Positions 24,601 through 35,422 of a stretch of 64,000 nucleotides of DNA are shown in pieces. Positions within the stretch are counted from its first letter, which is position 1; each line of letters begins with the position of its first letter. The notes below the pieces were generated by a model. That model made no database searches. It worked only from the letters and a program-made list of their open reading frames with translations, and was not told the origin of the DNA. Made by a program: the position numbers and the translations under genes. Source of the stretch: Batrachochytrium dendrobatidis JAM81 (taxonomy: Eukaryota; Chytridiomycota; Chytridiomycetes; Rhizophydiales); contig NW_006281099.1 of NCBI RefSeq assembly GCF_000203795.2, forward strand, positions 3,312,532-3,376,531, read 5' to 3'.

Positions 24601-25714
24601 CTCATCAAGTCGTTGGCTAGGATTTCGCTTGGATATGCTGGCATTAGTCTTTCTAACTATTGTTGCATTTGCTGCTGTGCTTTTACGAGGACCACTTGGA
24701 TTGCGATCGGGTCTTGTGGGTCTCATGTTAACTAATATTCTCCAGCTAACTGGTTTGCTACAATGGGCTGTACGTCAATCAGCAGAAGTTGAGAATTTGA
24801 TGGTTTCTCCTGAGCGAGTGTTTGAATATGCTGCGTTACCACCTGAAGCTCCAGAAAAAACCAGTGTTGTTCCAAGTGAACACTGGCCCGAGCATGGAGA
24901 TATCAAGATCAGTAATATGAGTATGACATACCCAGCCATGGATGCTTCGAATGAACCACCTACTCGTGTGCTTAGTGATATTAGCATTCATTTTGAACCA
25001 GGTGTCAAGGTTGGAATTGTTGGCCGTACCGGTGCAGGCAAGTCATCTTTTTTGCAAGCCCTGTTTCGCATTGTTGAACCTTCTCCAGCAGGAGCAATCG
25101 TGATTGACGGTATCAAAACGTCCGAGTTGGGACTTATGGATCTACGCTCTCGAATTTCAATTATTCCACAAGAACCGTTTTGTTTCAAAGGCACATTGCG
25201 ATTCAATCTAGATCCGTTTGGTCGATATACGGATGACCATTTGTGGAGTGTACTAGACGCAGTTGAACTCAAACCTGTGGTGGTATCGATTGGTGAAAAG
25301 CTTGATGCACCAGTGTCTGAAAATGGTAGTAACTGGTCTGTAGGTGAACGCCAGCTTATTTGTCTTGCTCGAGCTATTTTACGTGACACTAGACTTATCG
25401 TCATGGATGAAGCCACATCGGCGGTGGATATGCGTACTGATCAACTCATCCAGCGCACCATTCGATCTGAGGGAGGACTGTTTTCTAATGCCACTGTACT
25501 GACGATTGCACATCGGTTGAATACTGTGATTGATTATGACAAAATTTTAGTGTTGGATGAGGGAAAAGTAGTCGAGTATGGTACACCATATGCATTACTG
25601 GACAAGGATGTATCTGAACCGGGTGCGTGGTTTGCTCGCATGGTTGCAGAGATGGGCAGTGAAGCCCAAGATGGACTAGTTTCCATCGCCAACAAACTAA
25701 GACCAACTCTATAA
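21601..25714 (+). CDS. ABC transporter, ABCC/MRP type, full length
   Basis: Exons 21601-22095 and 22166-25714 give 1347 residues: TMD1-NBD1-TMD2-NBD2 without the extra N-terminal TMD0, like short MRPs such as human ABCC4. NBD1 has Walker A GPVGSGKSS (about residue 493), signature LSGGQRARLSLAR (about 585) and Walker B IYILDDPLSAVD. NBD2 has Walker A GRTGAGKSS (about 1118), a variant signature WSVGERQLICLARAIL and Walker B LIVMDEATSAVD. An intact Asp-containing Walker B in NBD1 and the variant second signature fit ABCC proteins. The N-terminus has the MRP motif NFLSKWTYTYMDELIRRG. The likely role is ATP-driven export or vacuolar uptake of organic anions and conjugates (family knowledge); the substrate cannot be read from the sequence. 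Confidence 0.95.
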
Positions 25715-26620
25715 TGATCAATGGCATCGCAACTCATTTTTTGTCAACAGTCAATTCGTATACTGGATACCTTTTTATTACAGCTATATTCACGTAAAAT
25801 GAAGCGCTAAATAAAAGTATTAATAAACAGTCAGCCCTATCAAGTTATTTTCATTAGATTTACTAGTCAATAGTGTTTGACTCTTTAGTTGACTGGTCTT
25901 TTAGAAACTGGCATGAAAACAACAGCTGTATTCCCAAGATTGCTTTCTTCAACTAGAACACATCTGAAATTTTAGCGTATAGCAGTAATGCAGAGTTTGC
26001 CAAAAAAAGCAATGATTTCAGTTCAAAGCTATAGTTTTGGATTTATATTGAACAAGCAAATTTGTGGGAAAGCGCAATGAATATTCAATTGTTGTTTATT
26101 CCAAAGAAATTACTGCAAGATAGATACAAGTGCTCCATTTCAGTGAACACTGCTGCAGTATATTTTGAATGTCAATTGTCAAAATAATGGTAGTAAAAAG
26201 TAAATCTATGCTCAAATTTCAAAATACTTGAAAATGTACTCTAGTCAATGATAAACTCAACGTACCCAAATAACAATTGAATGTGCAGTTTAATATAGAA
26301 ATTTGAGGTGCTGGTATTTGATACAAATACTTGAACAAAAACATCAACTTTTTATCAAAGTTATATTCAGGATTTGGTACATTGGCATCCAAACAATGCC
26401 TAGCCACAATAACGAGCCTCCACATAATACCGGCGAATAAAAGAAAAACCAATCACTAACATAGGGACCTGCCCACATCAAGCGATTAAAAATCATAGAA
26501 ACTGCGTGCCGAGTCGAGATCCTTCAGGAAAGATGTAAAAGTAGGATAGCGGGTAAGGAAGGTTGGAGAGAATTACTTGGAGTTGTTTGTATGATTTACA
26601 TACTGAGTCGTACTAACATG
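25715..26620. other. Convergent intergenic space after the ABC transporter
   Basis: This space holds TIR element copy 5 (25778-26160). The remaining sequence around 26170-26620 is AT-rich 3' flank of both neighbours, with no open frame that I consider real. Confidence 0.5.
25778..26160 (-). mobile_element. TIR element copy 5 (reverse, complete)
   Basis: Left end TACAGCTATATTCACGTAAA and right end CATTTCAGTGAACACTGCTG are imperfect inverted copies. The right interior carries GCAAGATAGATACAAGTGCT and AAAGCGCAATGAATATTCAA, the family subterminal blocks. About 383 bp, non-coding. It is one of the cleanest copies for defining the family. Confidence 0.8.
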
Positions 26621-29324
26621 CTACACGGTTGTTCGTGTGGCATTGGAATATTGGCGACCAAAAGGTTTATTGTCCCAAGTCAAACTTGGTTGCGAGTACG
26701 TGATATCATTAGAGTCGACACTATTAGCAGACAGCATGGATGGAAACGTTCCATTTGATGTATCTGTTGTAATAGGGGTTGCAGGAGGAGTGGTAGAACA
26801 CGGCGGCACAAGATAGTCCAAAAATTTGGATGTGCTGATCGAGTGTACAGTGGATAGCGGTCTTTGAGGAGTATAAAGACCGGCCGATGATTGAACGCTA
26901 GGTATCCAAGAAGGGTGAGCAGGCTCTGTATAAGAAGGAAAAGTAGACAGAGAACTGCAAGTATTTAAAACACAAGACTTGGATTCGGATTGATGAGCAG
27001 TATGGGATCCTTGCGATGAATGGGGTATGAGTGGTACCAGCAATGGCAAGTCGGCCGATCGCGAGTCTGTAAGAACAACGTCACATAGTCGAGAAAGCAC
27101 ATCTAGTTTAGACAGAGTAAACCCATTGGACTCTGTCTCATATGAGCGAGATTCGCCACTCACACTGCCGATACTGCCCATGAGGTCACTGCTCAGACTA
27201 GACTCGTTCTCTGTGTTGTCTACTCTATCAAAAGTTGTACTTTTTAAGGTAGTGTGCTGTTTGTCGCCTCGTTGGGCATCATTGTACCAATCTACATCAT
27301 CCGCTTCTTGCTTAAAACTAGCATTGCGATCATCAGTGTCTCCAATACTGCTGAGCGTACTTACGACGCTTGTTGTGCGAAACCGACCAAACTCTTGATG
27401 TGCAACAAGGTAATGGCCAGAGGAAACATGATTAAATGCGCTTGGAAATGATCTTTGGCCGTAAGCTTGGGGCTGCAAAAATGGTAAATGATGTGCAGTC
27501 TGATTGTGATCCACATGTCTATGCAGACTACCAAGAGAAGATTCTCTGTCAATTGACTGTGGTAGCGGAAATAAAGATTGCGGGGATAAATGAGCCGCTT
27601 GATGATGCGACTGTCGCATCTCATCTGGCTCTTGCGTACAACGAGTCGGATATCGTTGATCAAAGCCATTGTTGGCATGTAGTTGAGAAAAAGGACTCGA
27701 CTCTTGCTGAAAAGTGCGAGCCCGATGAAAGGGTGGTGACAGCTGTTGACCGATTTGTTGCGGTTTTTGATAGCTGATATCCATATTTGTATCTATTGCA
27801 TGGCTACTAAAAGTAGATGGCTTTACTGGAGAAGAAGCAGATCTAGCACCAGCACTGCAATCAACCTCGGCAGTTACTCCATTGGTTGTATCAGTGAGTT
27901 GTGAATCAGCGTTTGGAGTGCGATCTCCTGTTGCAGGTGAGATATATGTCCAAGGACCACGTTTAGGCCGACCTGCTTGACAATAATGTTATATGAATAA
28001 CATGAAATATGTTTAGTGATATTGCAAGCTTAGATTAGTATCCGTATAAGCAATTGTAAAAGTATGGAATTTCAAGTCGGCGTTATGGCTTATCGAGTTG
28101 ACCAATTAACTCCTTCGCTCTCAATATGCATCAAACACGACAAATGAATGCACTCTGATTTAATGACCAAAACCCTTACCTGCACTTTTTGTACGTTCTT
28201 TACGGGCAGAATCAACACATGTTGCCTGGATGCCCAATCTGTGGCATCTATAGCAAGGTCGGCAATCATCGCATTTCTTACAAGCCTTTTGGCAATTTAC
28301 TATCAAATATAAAATAGCAACAGCATTCAGATATAGACCGGGTTAGCATCTGGTGTCAACAAATGTCTATAGTAACATCCAGTGTGATGGGATGGCAAAG
28401 CAGAGGTAAAATCAGTTTCAAGTCTATAGATTAGCAATGATGGAGAAACGGAGTAAATCAGAATACACAACCGCCAATGCAAACATTCACGGGTAGACAG
28501 GGTTGATCAATGACACGATTGCCTTCAACTCTTGTTCACCAGCACGCAGTTTCAACAAGTGCATTTCACAATACACTATCCATCAAGCCTATGGCATAAA
28601 CAAATAGAGGATTGGGGGAATCTCATCACATTGCATTGCTTTCTATTTCATGATGCGTTAATATAGACATTAGCAGTGAGTAGCAGGCGGTAAATTGGAT
28701 AGGGCATGATCTTGGGTATATAGTTGGACAATCGATAATTATAATACATCGGCATCCAAACAGTTTGTTGCACAGATATGGTGGATGCATGGCATATATC
28801 GAGGGCTGTAAATAGATATGCATTATCACATTAGTTGCAGATTGCAACCTCAATAATCATTACCCACCAACGGCCGCTGGGGTCTAGATGCAAATCTGTT
28901 TGGATAGGGTGCTAATGGGGAGTGAAAAATGGAAAAGCATGCGTTCGCATTAGGGAGCGGGATTCATGCTGCATGAGTAAAATGTAGAATAGGTTCCGCA
29001 TAGATGGTCGATAGAATCATAAACCCAACAGCATGCATGGCGCCATGTCAATGTTGCCGACAGTTTAAGATATATAAAGTGTTCGTATACATCATTAAGC
29101 ATATACTTACCACAGGCTTTCTTAACCTGGTTGCGTTTTGACAGCTTGAATAACGGCGCTTGCAGCGGAGTTGGGGCGGAAACTGCTCGAATAGTCTCAG
29201 TGCCAGTTGACAGAGGCGTAGATATAGGTGGATTTTGTGGAGGGGAGCAATTTGGTGGGTGCAATGATGGTGCAGATGTGGATATGGTAGCAACGCTTGC
29301 AGTCGGAGTGGCAGGAGCAGTCAT
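26621..29324 (-). CDS. Zn2Cys6 zinc-cluster transcription factor
   Basis: Exons 29324-29111, 28299-28180 and 27972-26621 give 561 residues. The joined sequence reads KLSKRNQVKKACVNCQKACKKCDDCRPCYRCHRLGIQATC at about residues 63-102. This is a complete binuclear zinc cluster, followed by VDSARKERTKSAGRPKRGPW, a basic stretch typical of the fungal subfamily with RSQVKNAC-type N-flanks. The remainder is Ser/Thr/His-rich with no second domain visible. It binds DNA in the nucleus (family knowledge); targets are unknown. The first intron (28300-29110) is 811 bp, far longer than most in this window, and splits the cluster between its first and second cysteines. The second intron is 207 bp. Confidence 0.88.
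28300..29110 (-). other. 811-bp intron inside the zinc cluster
   Basis: Donor G|GTAAGT and acceptor GATAG|TA; G plus TA makes the valine codon of ACVNC. No TIR element end is visible inside. The content is AT-rich with no convincing open frame. Confidence 0.75.
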
Positions 29325-30753
29325 TGAAACAATAATGGTAATAGTAGATAAAGGAGTGCTGGCGCGGCGTTAAGCGGGATCAAACTGCGTGGTTTCAAGC
29401 GGTGATAATGTCAATGATGGGAGCTGGCAATGTCCAAGTTGAAGTTGAAAAAGGAGTTTTCGGTGAGCGGTGAATGTGGTATTATTTGGCTGTAGATTCA
29501 ACCCCGAAACGCTGGGTATTCCAATTTCAAGTTAGAAAATGGCTGCTTTTGGCCGAGACTGCAGTAAGACCAATGTTTATGGCCAAATATGCCCAAACAG
29601 ATCTGCTGTTTTCAGCCATCAAACCAATCACGTATATGTGTACACGTGATTCGCTGACTGCAGGGGCAAACATCGGAATGAGCAATTGAAAACAAGACTC
29701 ACGTAAAAAGACAAAGCAAATATGCAAAGCAGTTATTGGATGCGGGGTACGGGTTCAACTTGACAGGCAGCTATAGTAATGTGGTCAGGCGATATGTGCA
29801 CAGCTAGATTCAAAAAGTGGTGAGCAAGGTGATGTGCTGCAATCAGAGTCTACTAAATCCAGTTATAGCCGGGTCAGTTCTAGCATAGTTATAGCGTAGT
29901 TCTAGCGTAGTTGTGAATTCAAAACACTCGAGATAATGACTCGAGGCAAGCGGGTTTGGAGTCGATAGTGTTTTGGTGGATCAGCAGAGCTCTCGAGCCA
30001 AGTGAGCGGAGATGAAATATAAGAGTCGCGATTACATGCCTTGTGATGTGATTTGAACGTTGTGGAAGCGGCTAATATCGAATACAGTTATATTCATGTA
30101 AAATCGAATGCTAAATAAGGGTACCAAATGTGCAATAACCCGCCAATCCCATCAAATGATAATTTCCACTAAATTTACTGAACAGCATTGTATTCTCTAA
30201 ACTGTTTGATTGACTGATCTTTTTCCTTGTGATTGGCATCGAAACGACAGCTGCATTCATAGGCTTGTTCTCTTGGATTAGAGCACAAGCGTATATGTGA
30301 GTTTTTAAAGTAGAAAAAAAGCAGGCTCAAAACTATAGTTTGATTGTACGCACATCATATGTTGGCTGATGTATCTGGGATAAATATCGAGAATATCTAA
30401 TAGGAAAATTCAGCGAATATTCAACCATTATTTATTCCAAAGCAAAATAGTGGCCGCAAGATACAAAAAAGTGTTTTGTTTTACATGAATACGACTGTGA
30501 ATACGCTCAATGGGCAAAAAGACGAAAACAATCGTTAAGGTGGCCAGTCAGTAAAATATATGCTATGCTATTGGAAATTTTAAAATTGAAAATCTAGACC
30601 AATGAATCTGGTACACACGTACGGTTTATACTAGAAACTTTAAGGCTATACGAGAATGCAAGATCCAAAAGAGGAGACTCTTGTATTAAAAATCATACTA
30701 TTTCTTAGGTAGAAAAGACTTTGGTAATGCTTTTAGCTGATAAATATCAAAAA
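29325..30753. other. Intergenic space upstream of the Zn2Cys6 gene
   Basis: About 1.4 kb holds the Zn2Cys6 upstream region, a run of short tandem copies of an 11-base unit GTTCTAGCGTA-like sequence at about 29877-29913, and TIR element copy 6. The open frame at 29474-29689 has no family resemblance and is not annotated. Confidence 0.5.
30082..30500 (-). mobile_element. TIR element copy 6 (reverse, complete)
   Basis: Left end ATACAGTTATATTCATGTAA, right end GTTTTACATGAATACGACTG. The interior matches copy 5 in order (ACTAAATTTACTGAACAGCA, then the Cys-free AT-rich core, then GCGAATATTCAACCATTATT). Confidence 0.78.
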
Positions 30754-31906
30754 TTAGTGAGATCCGATCTTGGAATGGGCATTTGGAGTGACTTTTTGGT
30801 TAAAAATCTTCTTGTCGCCTCCAGATGGGACGTGCTTGATGTTTTCAAGAGATCCGATCTTGGAATGAGCATTTGGAGTGACTTTTTGAGTAAAAATCTT
30901 CTTGTCGCCTCCAGATGGACTATGGTTGATATTATCAAGTGATCCAATCTTGGGTTGTGCATTTGGAGTGACTTTTTGAGTAAAGATCTTCTTATCACCT
31001 CCAGATGGGACGTGCTTAATGTTTTCAAGAGATCCGATCTTGGAATGGGCATTTGGAGTGACTTTTTGAGTAAAAATCTTCTTGTCGCCTCCAGATGGAC
31101 TATGGTTGATATTATCAAGTGATCCAATCTTGGGTTGTGCATTTGGAGTGACTTTTTGAGTAAAGATCTTCTTATCACCTCCAGATGGGACGTGCTTGAT
31201 GTTTTCAAGAGATCCGATCTTGGAATGGGCATTTGGAGTGACTTTTTGAGTAAAAATCTTCTTGTCGCCTCCAGATGGACTATGGTTGATATTATCAAGT
31301 GATCCAATCTTGGGTTGTGCATTTGGAGTGACTTTTTGAGTAAAGATCTTCTTATCACCTCCAGATGGACTATAGGTTGTGTTCTTAAAAGGCAATAAAC
31401 AGATTTAGGGGAAATAAGTAAGGATTTTGAGATAAACCTTGGCATGATCAATGACACTTTGAGATGCATGAGTATAAAGTAATAGTAGATTTAAAAAATG
31501 ACATTTTCATCACCAACTTATTAAAAGCTGCATATCTAGACTATTTGTTCTTTGAACCCACGCTGTTTCAAGCGAGATTAAAAAGTATGCAAAATTGTCA
31601 TTTATGACATACCTCGAGAGAGCCCACCTTGGACTTGACGTGGGAAAAGCTTTTTTTTTCAGAGAATATTATGGCATTAGATCTGGTGGATGGACTACTG
31701 CTGGCCAATGAGCTGCTGCTCTTACTTGGGGTCATGCCAGGGCTGTTCTTACCACTAGACTGTGGCGCTGTTGCGAGGTTGCCGGTAGCATTGGTTGTGG
31801 CTGTGATTTTGCGAAGTGACGAGGGGGATAATAAAGAAGTGTTGCTAACAGTGCGCTTTGTAGTGGTAGGCATTTTATCTGCTTTATTTCCAGACTGGTT
31901 GGGCAT
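30754..31906 (-). CDS. Tau/MAP-type tubulin-binding repeat protein
   Basis: Exons 31906-31613 and 31383-30754 (229-bp intron, phase 0) give 307 residues. Residues 1-85 are Ser/Thr/Lys/Pro-rich and disordered in appearance. From VKSKVGSLE the protein becomes seven 30-residue repeats, each of the form NIxHxPSGGDKKIFTQKVTP followed by NA(QP/HS)KIGSLD or E. This is the core of the animal tau/MAP2/MAP4 repeat, where human tau has [20 protein letters not shown]. Repeats alternate in two types, and the last ends KIGSH. Family knowledge says these repeats bind along microtubules and stabilise them; that role is inferred here. The tau amyloid hexapeptide VQIVYK is absent. The splice junction falls inside the first repeat unit, and joining restores its spacing. 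Confidence 0.85.
30757..31383 (-). repeat. Coding tandem array: 90-bp units in 180-bp higher-order repeats
   Basis: Seven 90-bp units encode the microtubule-binding repeats. Alternate units are nearly identical at the DNA level over 180 bp (for example 31021-31200 against 31201-31380), with mostly synonymous or HS/QP differences. This implies recent duplication or gene conversion of a two-repeat block. Confidence 0.92.
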
Positions 31907-32116
31907 GGTGATATTAGTGGCGGGTGTTCAGACAAGAGAGTGAGATATTCCAAGAGTTGTGCACAATGCATTGTATCTGCTATCCTCAGGTTCTATTTGA
32001 CTTGCAACTTATACTTTCTAGATTGACGCATTTGTCTGTATTCTATTGGCATCAAACACTACAATCTGTATCTTTTTTAAACTGGTTCATTACTAACTTT
32101 ATTTGAAGCATCACAT

Positions 32117-33257
32117 CTAGCGACGCTGAGTCAAACTGAGAAACTCCTCTCTGGTTTTTGGGTCGTTACGGAATTCGCCAAGCATGCAGCTGGTGATGGT
32201 GGTAGATCCAGGTTTTTGAACACCACGCATAACCATGCACATGTGTCTAAAAGATCAAGTAGAAACAAAATTGAATATAGCCATCAGCATCAAAATCATG
32301 TTGGATTCAATGCTAGATTATAAAATATAAGCTGTAAACCATTATACGTACGTTGCTTCCATGATGACAGCAACACCACGAGGCTTGAGAATCTCGTCGA
32401 TTGCAACCGCAACCTGTTTGGTTAGTCGCTCCTGCACTTGCAAGCGTCTGCTAAACATTTCAGCAATTCTAGCAAACTTGCTGAGCCCCATGACTCTTTT
32501 ATCAGGAAGATATCCAATGTGAATCTATGAGTTTAGACAAGAGATATGCCGAGTTGTAGACATCAAAATCCGCAGTTAGTAAGAGATAGTTTAGACATGT
32601 ATTCAGCTTAAAAAGTTGGTTAAGCTATAGTGTAATGCATCCTAATCCGTTATTCCGGGGATCTGACTTGCCATCCGTTTTAAATAATGAATCCGGCTTC
32701 AACCCAAAAAATATCATCTATTCGTTCAGTTGCAATCCATGCCTATAATGCATGTATCTACATACCTTTCCAGTAAAAGGTACCATATGATGCTCGCAAA
32801 GCGAAAAGACATCGATATCCTTGACGATCACCATTTCATCATGATCCTCTTCAAATACCGCATCATTAACAACGGTGGCCAGGTTTTCTTCATATCCTTT
32901 GGTGAAAAACATCAGAGCTTTGGCATAGCGCATGGGAGTCTTTACTAAGCCCTCACGGTCAGCATCCTCACCTACACAGTTGAGAATGGATTGAACGGAT
33001 TCAGCCATGGATTCAAGACGGCTTTGCTGGGCAGATTCGGATTCAGTTCGACGGATTTCAGTACCAACTGATGGCCATGCTAAGCCGCTGTTGTTCATGA
33101 CAGCTGATGGTGAAGGTTTTGTAGTTTCAGCTGATGTAAGGATCATGGCATCATCTTTAGATGGAATGTTGGCCGACATGGCTGCTATTTGAAATGGTTT
33201 AGTGCTGCAATGAGTCGAATTGGAGGAAGCACTAGAGCTTGCTGTTTTTGCAGCCAT
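32117..33257 (-). CDS. FOL2: GTP cyclohydrolase I
   Basis: Exons 33257-32766, 32524-32352 and 32246-32117 give 264 residues. The enzyme converts GTP to dihydroneopterin triphosphate and formate, the first step of folate and pterin synthesis in the cytosol. It shows [20 protein letters not shown], then the zinc/active-site block [47 protein letters not shown] and [19 protein letters not shown]. The Cys and His of CEHH and the Cys of HMC are the zinc ligands of the family. The 80-residue N-terminus is Ser/Ala-rich and not conserved. The ATG at 33257 lies inside the terminal repeat of the adjacent TIR element; the next in-frame ATG would still leave the catalytic domain intact. Confidence 0.95.
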
Positions 33258-33697
33258 ATTCACGAAAATGAAACACTTGTATTTATCTTGCAGCCGTTAC
33301 TCAGGAATGAACAATGTTAGATATCCATCGCACTTTCCTACTACGATTTAATATTCCGAGTTTTTGTTTCAAACAGTGTTTACCATATGATGTACAAAAT
33401 TAAACTAATTTAAACTGAAATCATCCTCGTTTGACATGCGTTGTACGATCACCAGATTCATCGATTACAATCCGGATATTAGACTCAACTGTTGTGATAT
33501 TGCCAATCAAACTTATCTGTTCACACTCTGGTTCAAAACAAGAATCGCATGTCTTAATGCAACTATACATACTAATCACCAGGAGACTAGTCAACTAAAC
33601 AGTTCAGGACATAATATTGTCGACCAAATTAATACCAATCATTCCATGAAACTGGCTCCCTTGTTTAGTGCTCCATTTCACATGAATATGGCTGTAA
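33250..33697 (+). mobile_element. TIR element copy 7, overlapping the FOL2 start
   Basis: Left end GCAGCCATATTCACGAAAATG, followed by AAACACTTGTATTTATCTTG; right end TCCATTTCACATGAATATGG. The interior has CGAGTTTTTGTTTCAAAC and AATTAAACTAATTTAA, shared with copy 8. The element is the immediate 5' flank of the GTP cyclohydrolase gene. Confidence 0.78.
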
Positions 33698-34069
33698 ATT
33701 GAAATGATTTTATCAAGCAACCCTAGTGTAGACAGTTGACGGACTTGCTCTAGTTTGAAATCTGTAGATTGCATTTGTACCAGCAGTTGCTGAACCTACT
33801 TGCTATTGGATTCCATGGCTTTTGAACACATTCTACTAGGCTGATGTCAACACTGCTTGACCTGTATTTGATAGTTGAATATGCTTGGCATTACCTAGAC
33901 ATTAGGACGTTTTAAACTCGTATTTGTTGGCATTTGTCAATCAAAACCATCAAGCTCACAAAAATAGTAGCCAACCCAACTTGTAAACGAGATATTTAGT
34001 TTTTAAAAGCATATACAAGGAGAAGGCTAGTAATAGACCTCACTCCTTAATCAAACAATCGTTTATTTA
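33698..34069. other. Intergenic space 3' of the phosphatase gene
   Basis: About 370 bp of AT-rich sequence between the TIR copy 7 and the phosphatase stop. I see nothing else in it. Confidence 0.5.
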
Positions 34070-35422
34070 CTAAGCTGCAGATATATTTGAGGGGGACCTC
34101 AACGCAGTATAGTGCTCGCATGAACGAGGATGGTTATGCGGCTGGTTCAATTGTTGATGAAGTTTGGATGAGATATTCCATAGTTGCTCAAATTCTACTA
34201 GTTGAGCAACCAGATTGACATTAGGAGATATATGCGGCGCACACTCTTTGACTAGTGCATATGCATCTTGAAACTGCATATGCTGCGATTTCATAACATA
34301 TGCAATAACAAGTGCCGCTGAACGAGATACGCCCTGCTGACAATGCACAAGAACTGATTGGCCACTGTCGCGAGCTTGTTGAATAACTTGTATGGCGGCA
34401 TCAAGGGAGGTTGATAGATCTTGATTATGCGCCCACGCGAATTTGTAATGTCTCACCAAACCAGATTGAAGCTGCTGTGCGGCAGCCGGTTGATTCAACG
34501 ACTGTCTGCGGCTCTTGGATGGTCCATCCGTTTGAGCGGGAGTGCAACCATAAAGAGACTTTCCCTGCAAAAAGTTGGAGTGGTTAGGAAGTGTATGAGG
34601 ACGATGCTGATCATTATCATTGGTAGACTGAGATTGTCCAGCAATGACTAAATTTCTCACAGATTGAGTTGTGCTGGCAGAAGAAGCTGATTCCCGTATA
34701 CACAATGTTTCTGTGGCAGACATGCTGATTGCATTTGCAGACCAACTATGATGTCCACCATATACATTGGGTGACGGCATACAGGTAGATGCAAAAGGAG
34801 ATAGTGACGTGCAGGACGACAACGCAGCTGATGCAGACATGGGACAAGGAGAATGAAAGACAGGCATTCGATCAAAACAGTGTCGAGACTCGGTCATGGT
34901 AATTGTGGGAGACATGACAGTAGACGCGTTGGGCGATGCATGTGGTGAAAAAAAGTTGCGATTTGTGCCAATATGATGGCAGCTAGATGATATATCTTGA
35001 AATGTAGGAAATTCGGATACATTTGGCGTACCTATGCAGCCTTCAATTGGAGCTACAGTCGTCCCAACATCTATCTCCTTGGCAACATTAACGACACATT
35101 GAATAGCCAGTGAATTCATATACTGAAAATTGGTAGCAGCAATAGCAGATCCTAGATAAAGACCTGCAGGTCCTTTCAAGATCGGTGCAGGTCCATGCTG
35201 GTATGGGTTTGAAACTGAAAATTCAGAATTTGGCTCTTCAATAGTAACGAGTCTAGTTGGATTCATGTTTGTGGTAATACCAGCAAGCTTAAATTTACGA
35301 GACGCACTGGTAGCTTGATCTGGAGAAAGGGTCGAGTTTGCAGTGTTGACCAAAGTGTTGATGCTTAAAGAAATATCTGGCCTTAGTCGCCGTTTAGCCA
35401 ACTGTGGAACAGATGCAAACAT
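34070..35422 (-). CDS. Dual-specificity protein phosphatase with a long internal insertion
   Basis: A single exon of 450 residues. The N-terminal part of the DSP fold is at about residues 82-117 (GPAGLYLGSAIAATNFQYM, then IQCVVNVAKEID). The catalytic loop VLVHCQQGVSRSAALVIAY is at about 354-372, giving the HCxxGxSRS signature with its Cys nucleophile and Arg. It is followed by FQDAYALVKECAPHISPNVN. The general-acid region is HYKFAWAHNQDLS. Between these parts lies a Ser/Thr/His-rich insertion of about 190 residues. MAP-kinase phosphatases of fungi (Msg5, Pmp1) belong to this class; the substrate is inferred, not shown. It stands alone, with TIR elements in both flanking spaces. Confidence 0.88.
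   Translation of the reverse strand: MFASVPQLAKRRLRPDISLSINTLVNTANSTLSPDQATSASRKFKLAGITTNMNPTRLVTIEEPNSEFSVSNPYQHGPAPILKGPAGLYLGSAIAATNFQYMNSLAIQCVVNVAKEIDVGTTVAPIEGCIGTPNVSEFPTFQDISSSCHHIGTNRNFFSPHASPNASTVMSPTITMTESRHCFDRMPVFHSPCPMSASAALSSCTSLSPFASTCMPSPNVYGGHHSWSANAISMSATETLCIRESASSASTTQSVRNLVIAGQSQSTNDNDQHRPHTLPNHSNFLQGKSLYGCTPAQTDGPSKSRRQSLNQPAAAQQLQSGLVRHYKFAWAHNQDLSTSLDAAIQVIQQARDSGQSVLVHCQQGVSRSAALVIAYVMKSQHMQFQDAYALVKECAPHISPNVNLVAQLVEFEQLWNISSKLHQQLNQPHNHPRSCEHYTALRSPSNISAA

Noticed and set aside
29474..29689. Plus-strand 71-codon open frame
   Set aside because: No family resemblance, no splice partners, in a promoter region; likely chance.
30757..31383. CRISPR array
   Set aside because: Units are 90 bp, contiguous and protein coding, with no spacers, in a eukaryotic gene.
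30747..31469. Second long minus-strand frame (240 codons) across the tandem array
   Set aside because: A shadow frame created by the 90-bp repeat (multiple of 3); the other frame encodes recognisable tau-type repeats.
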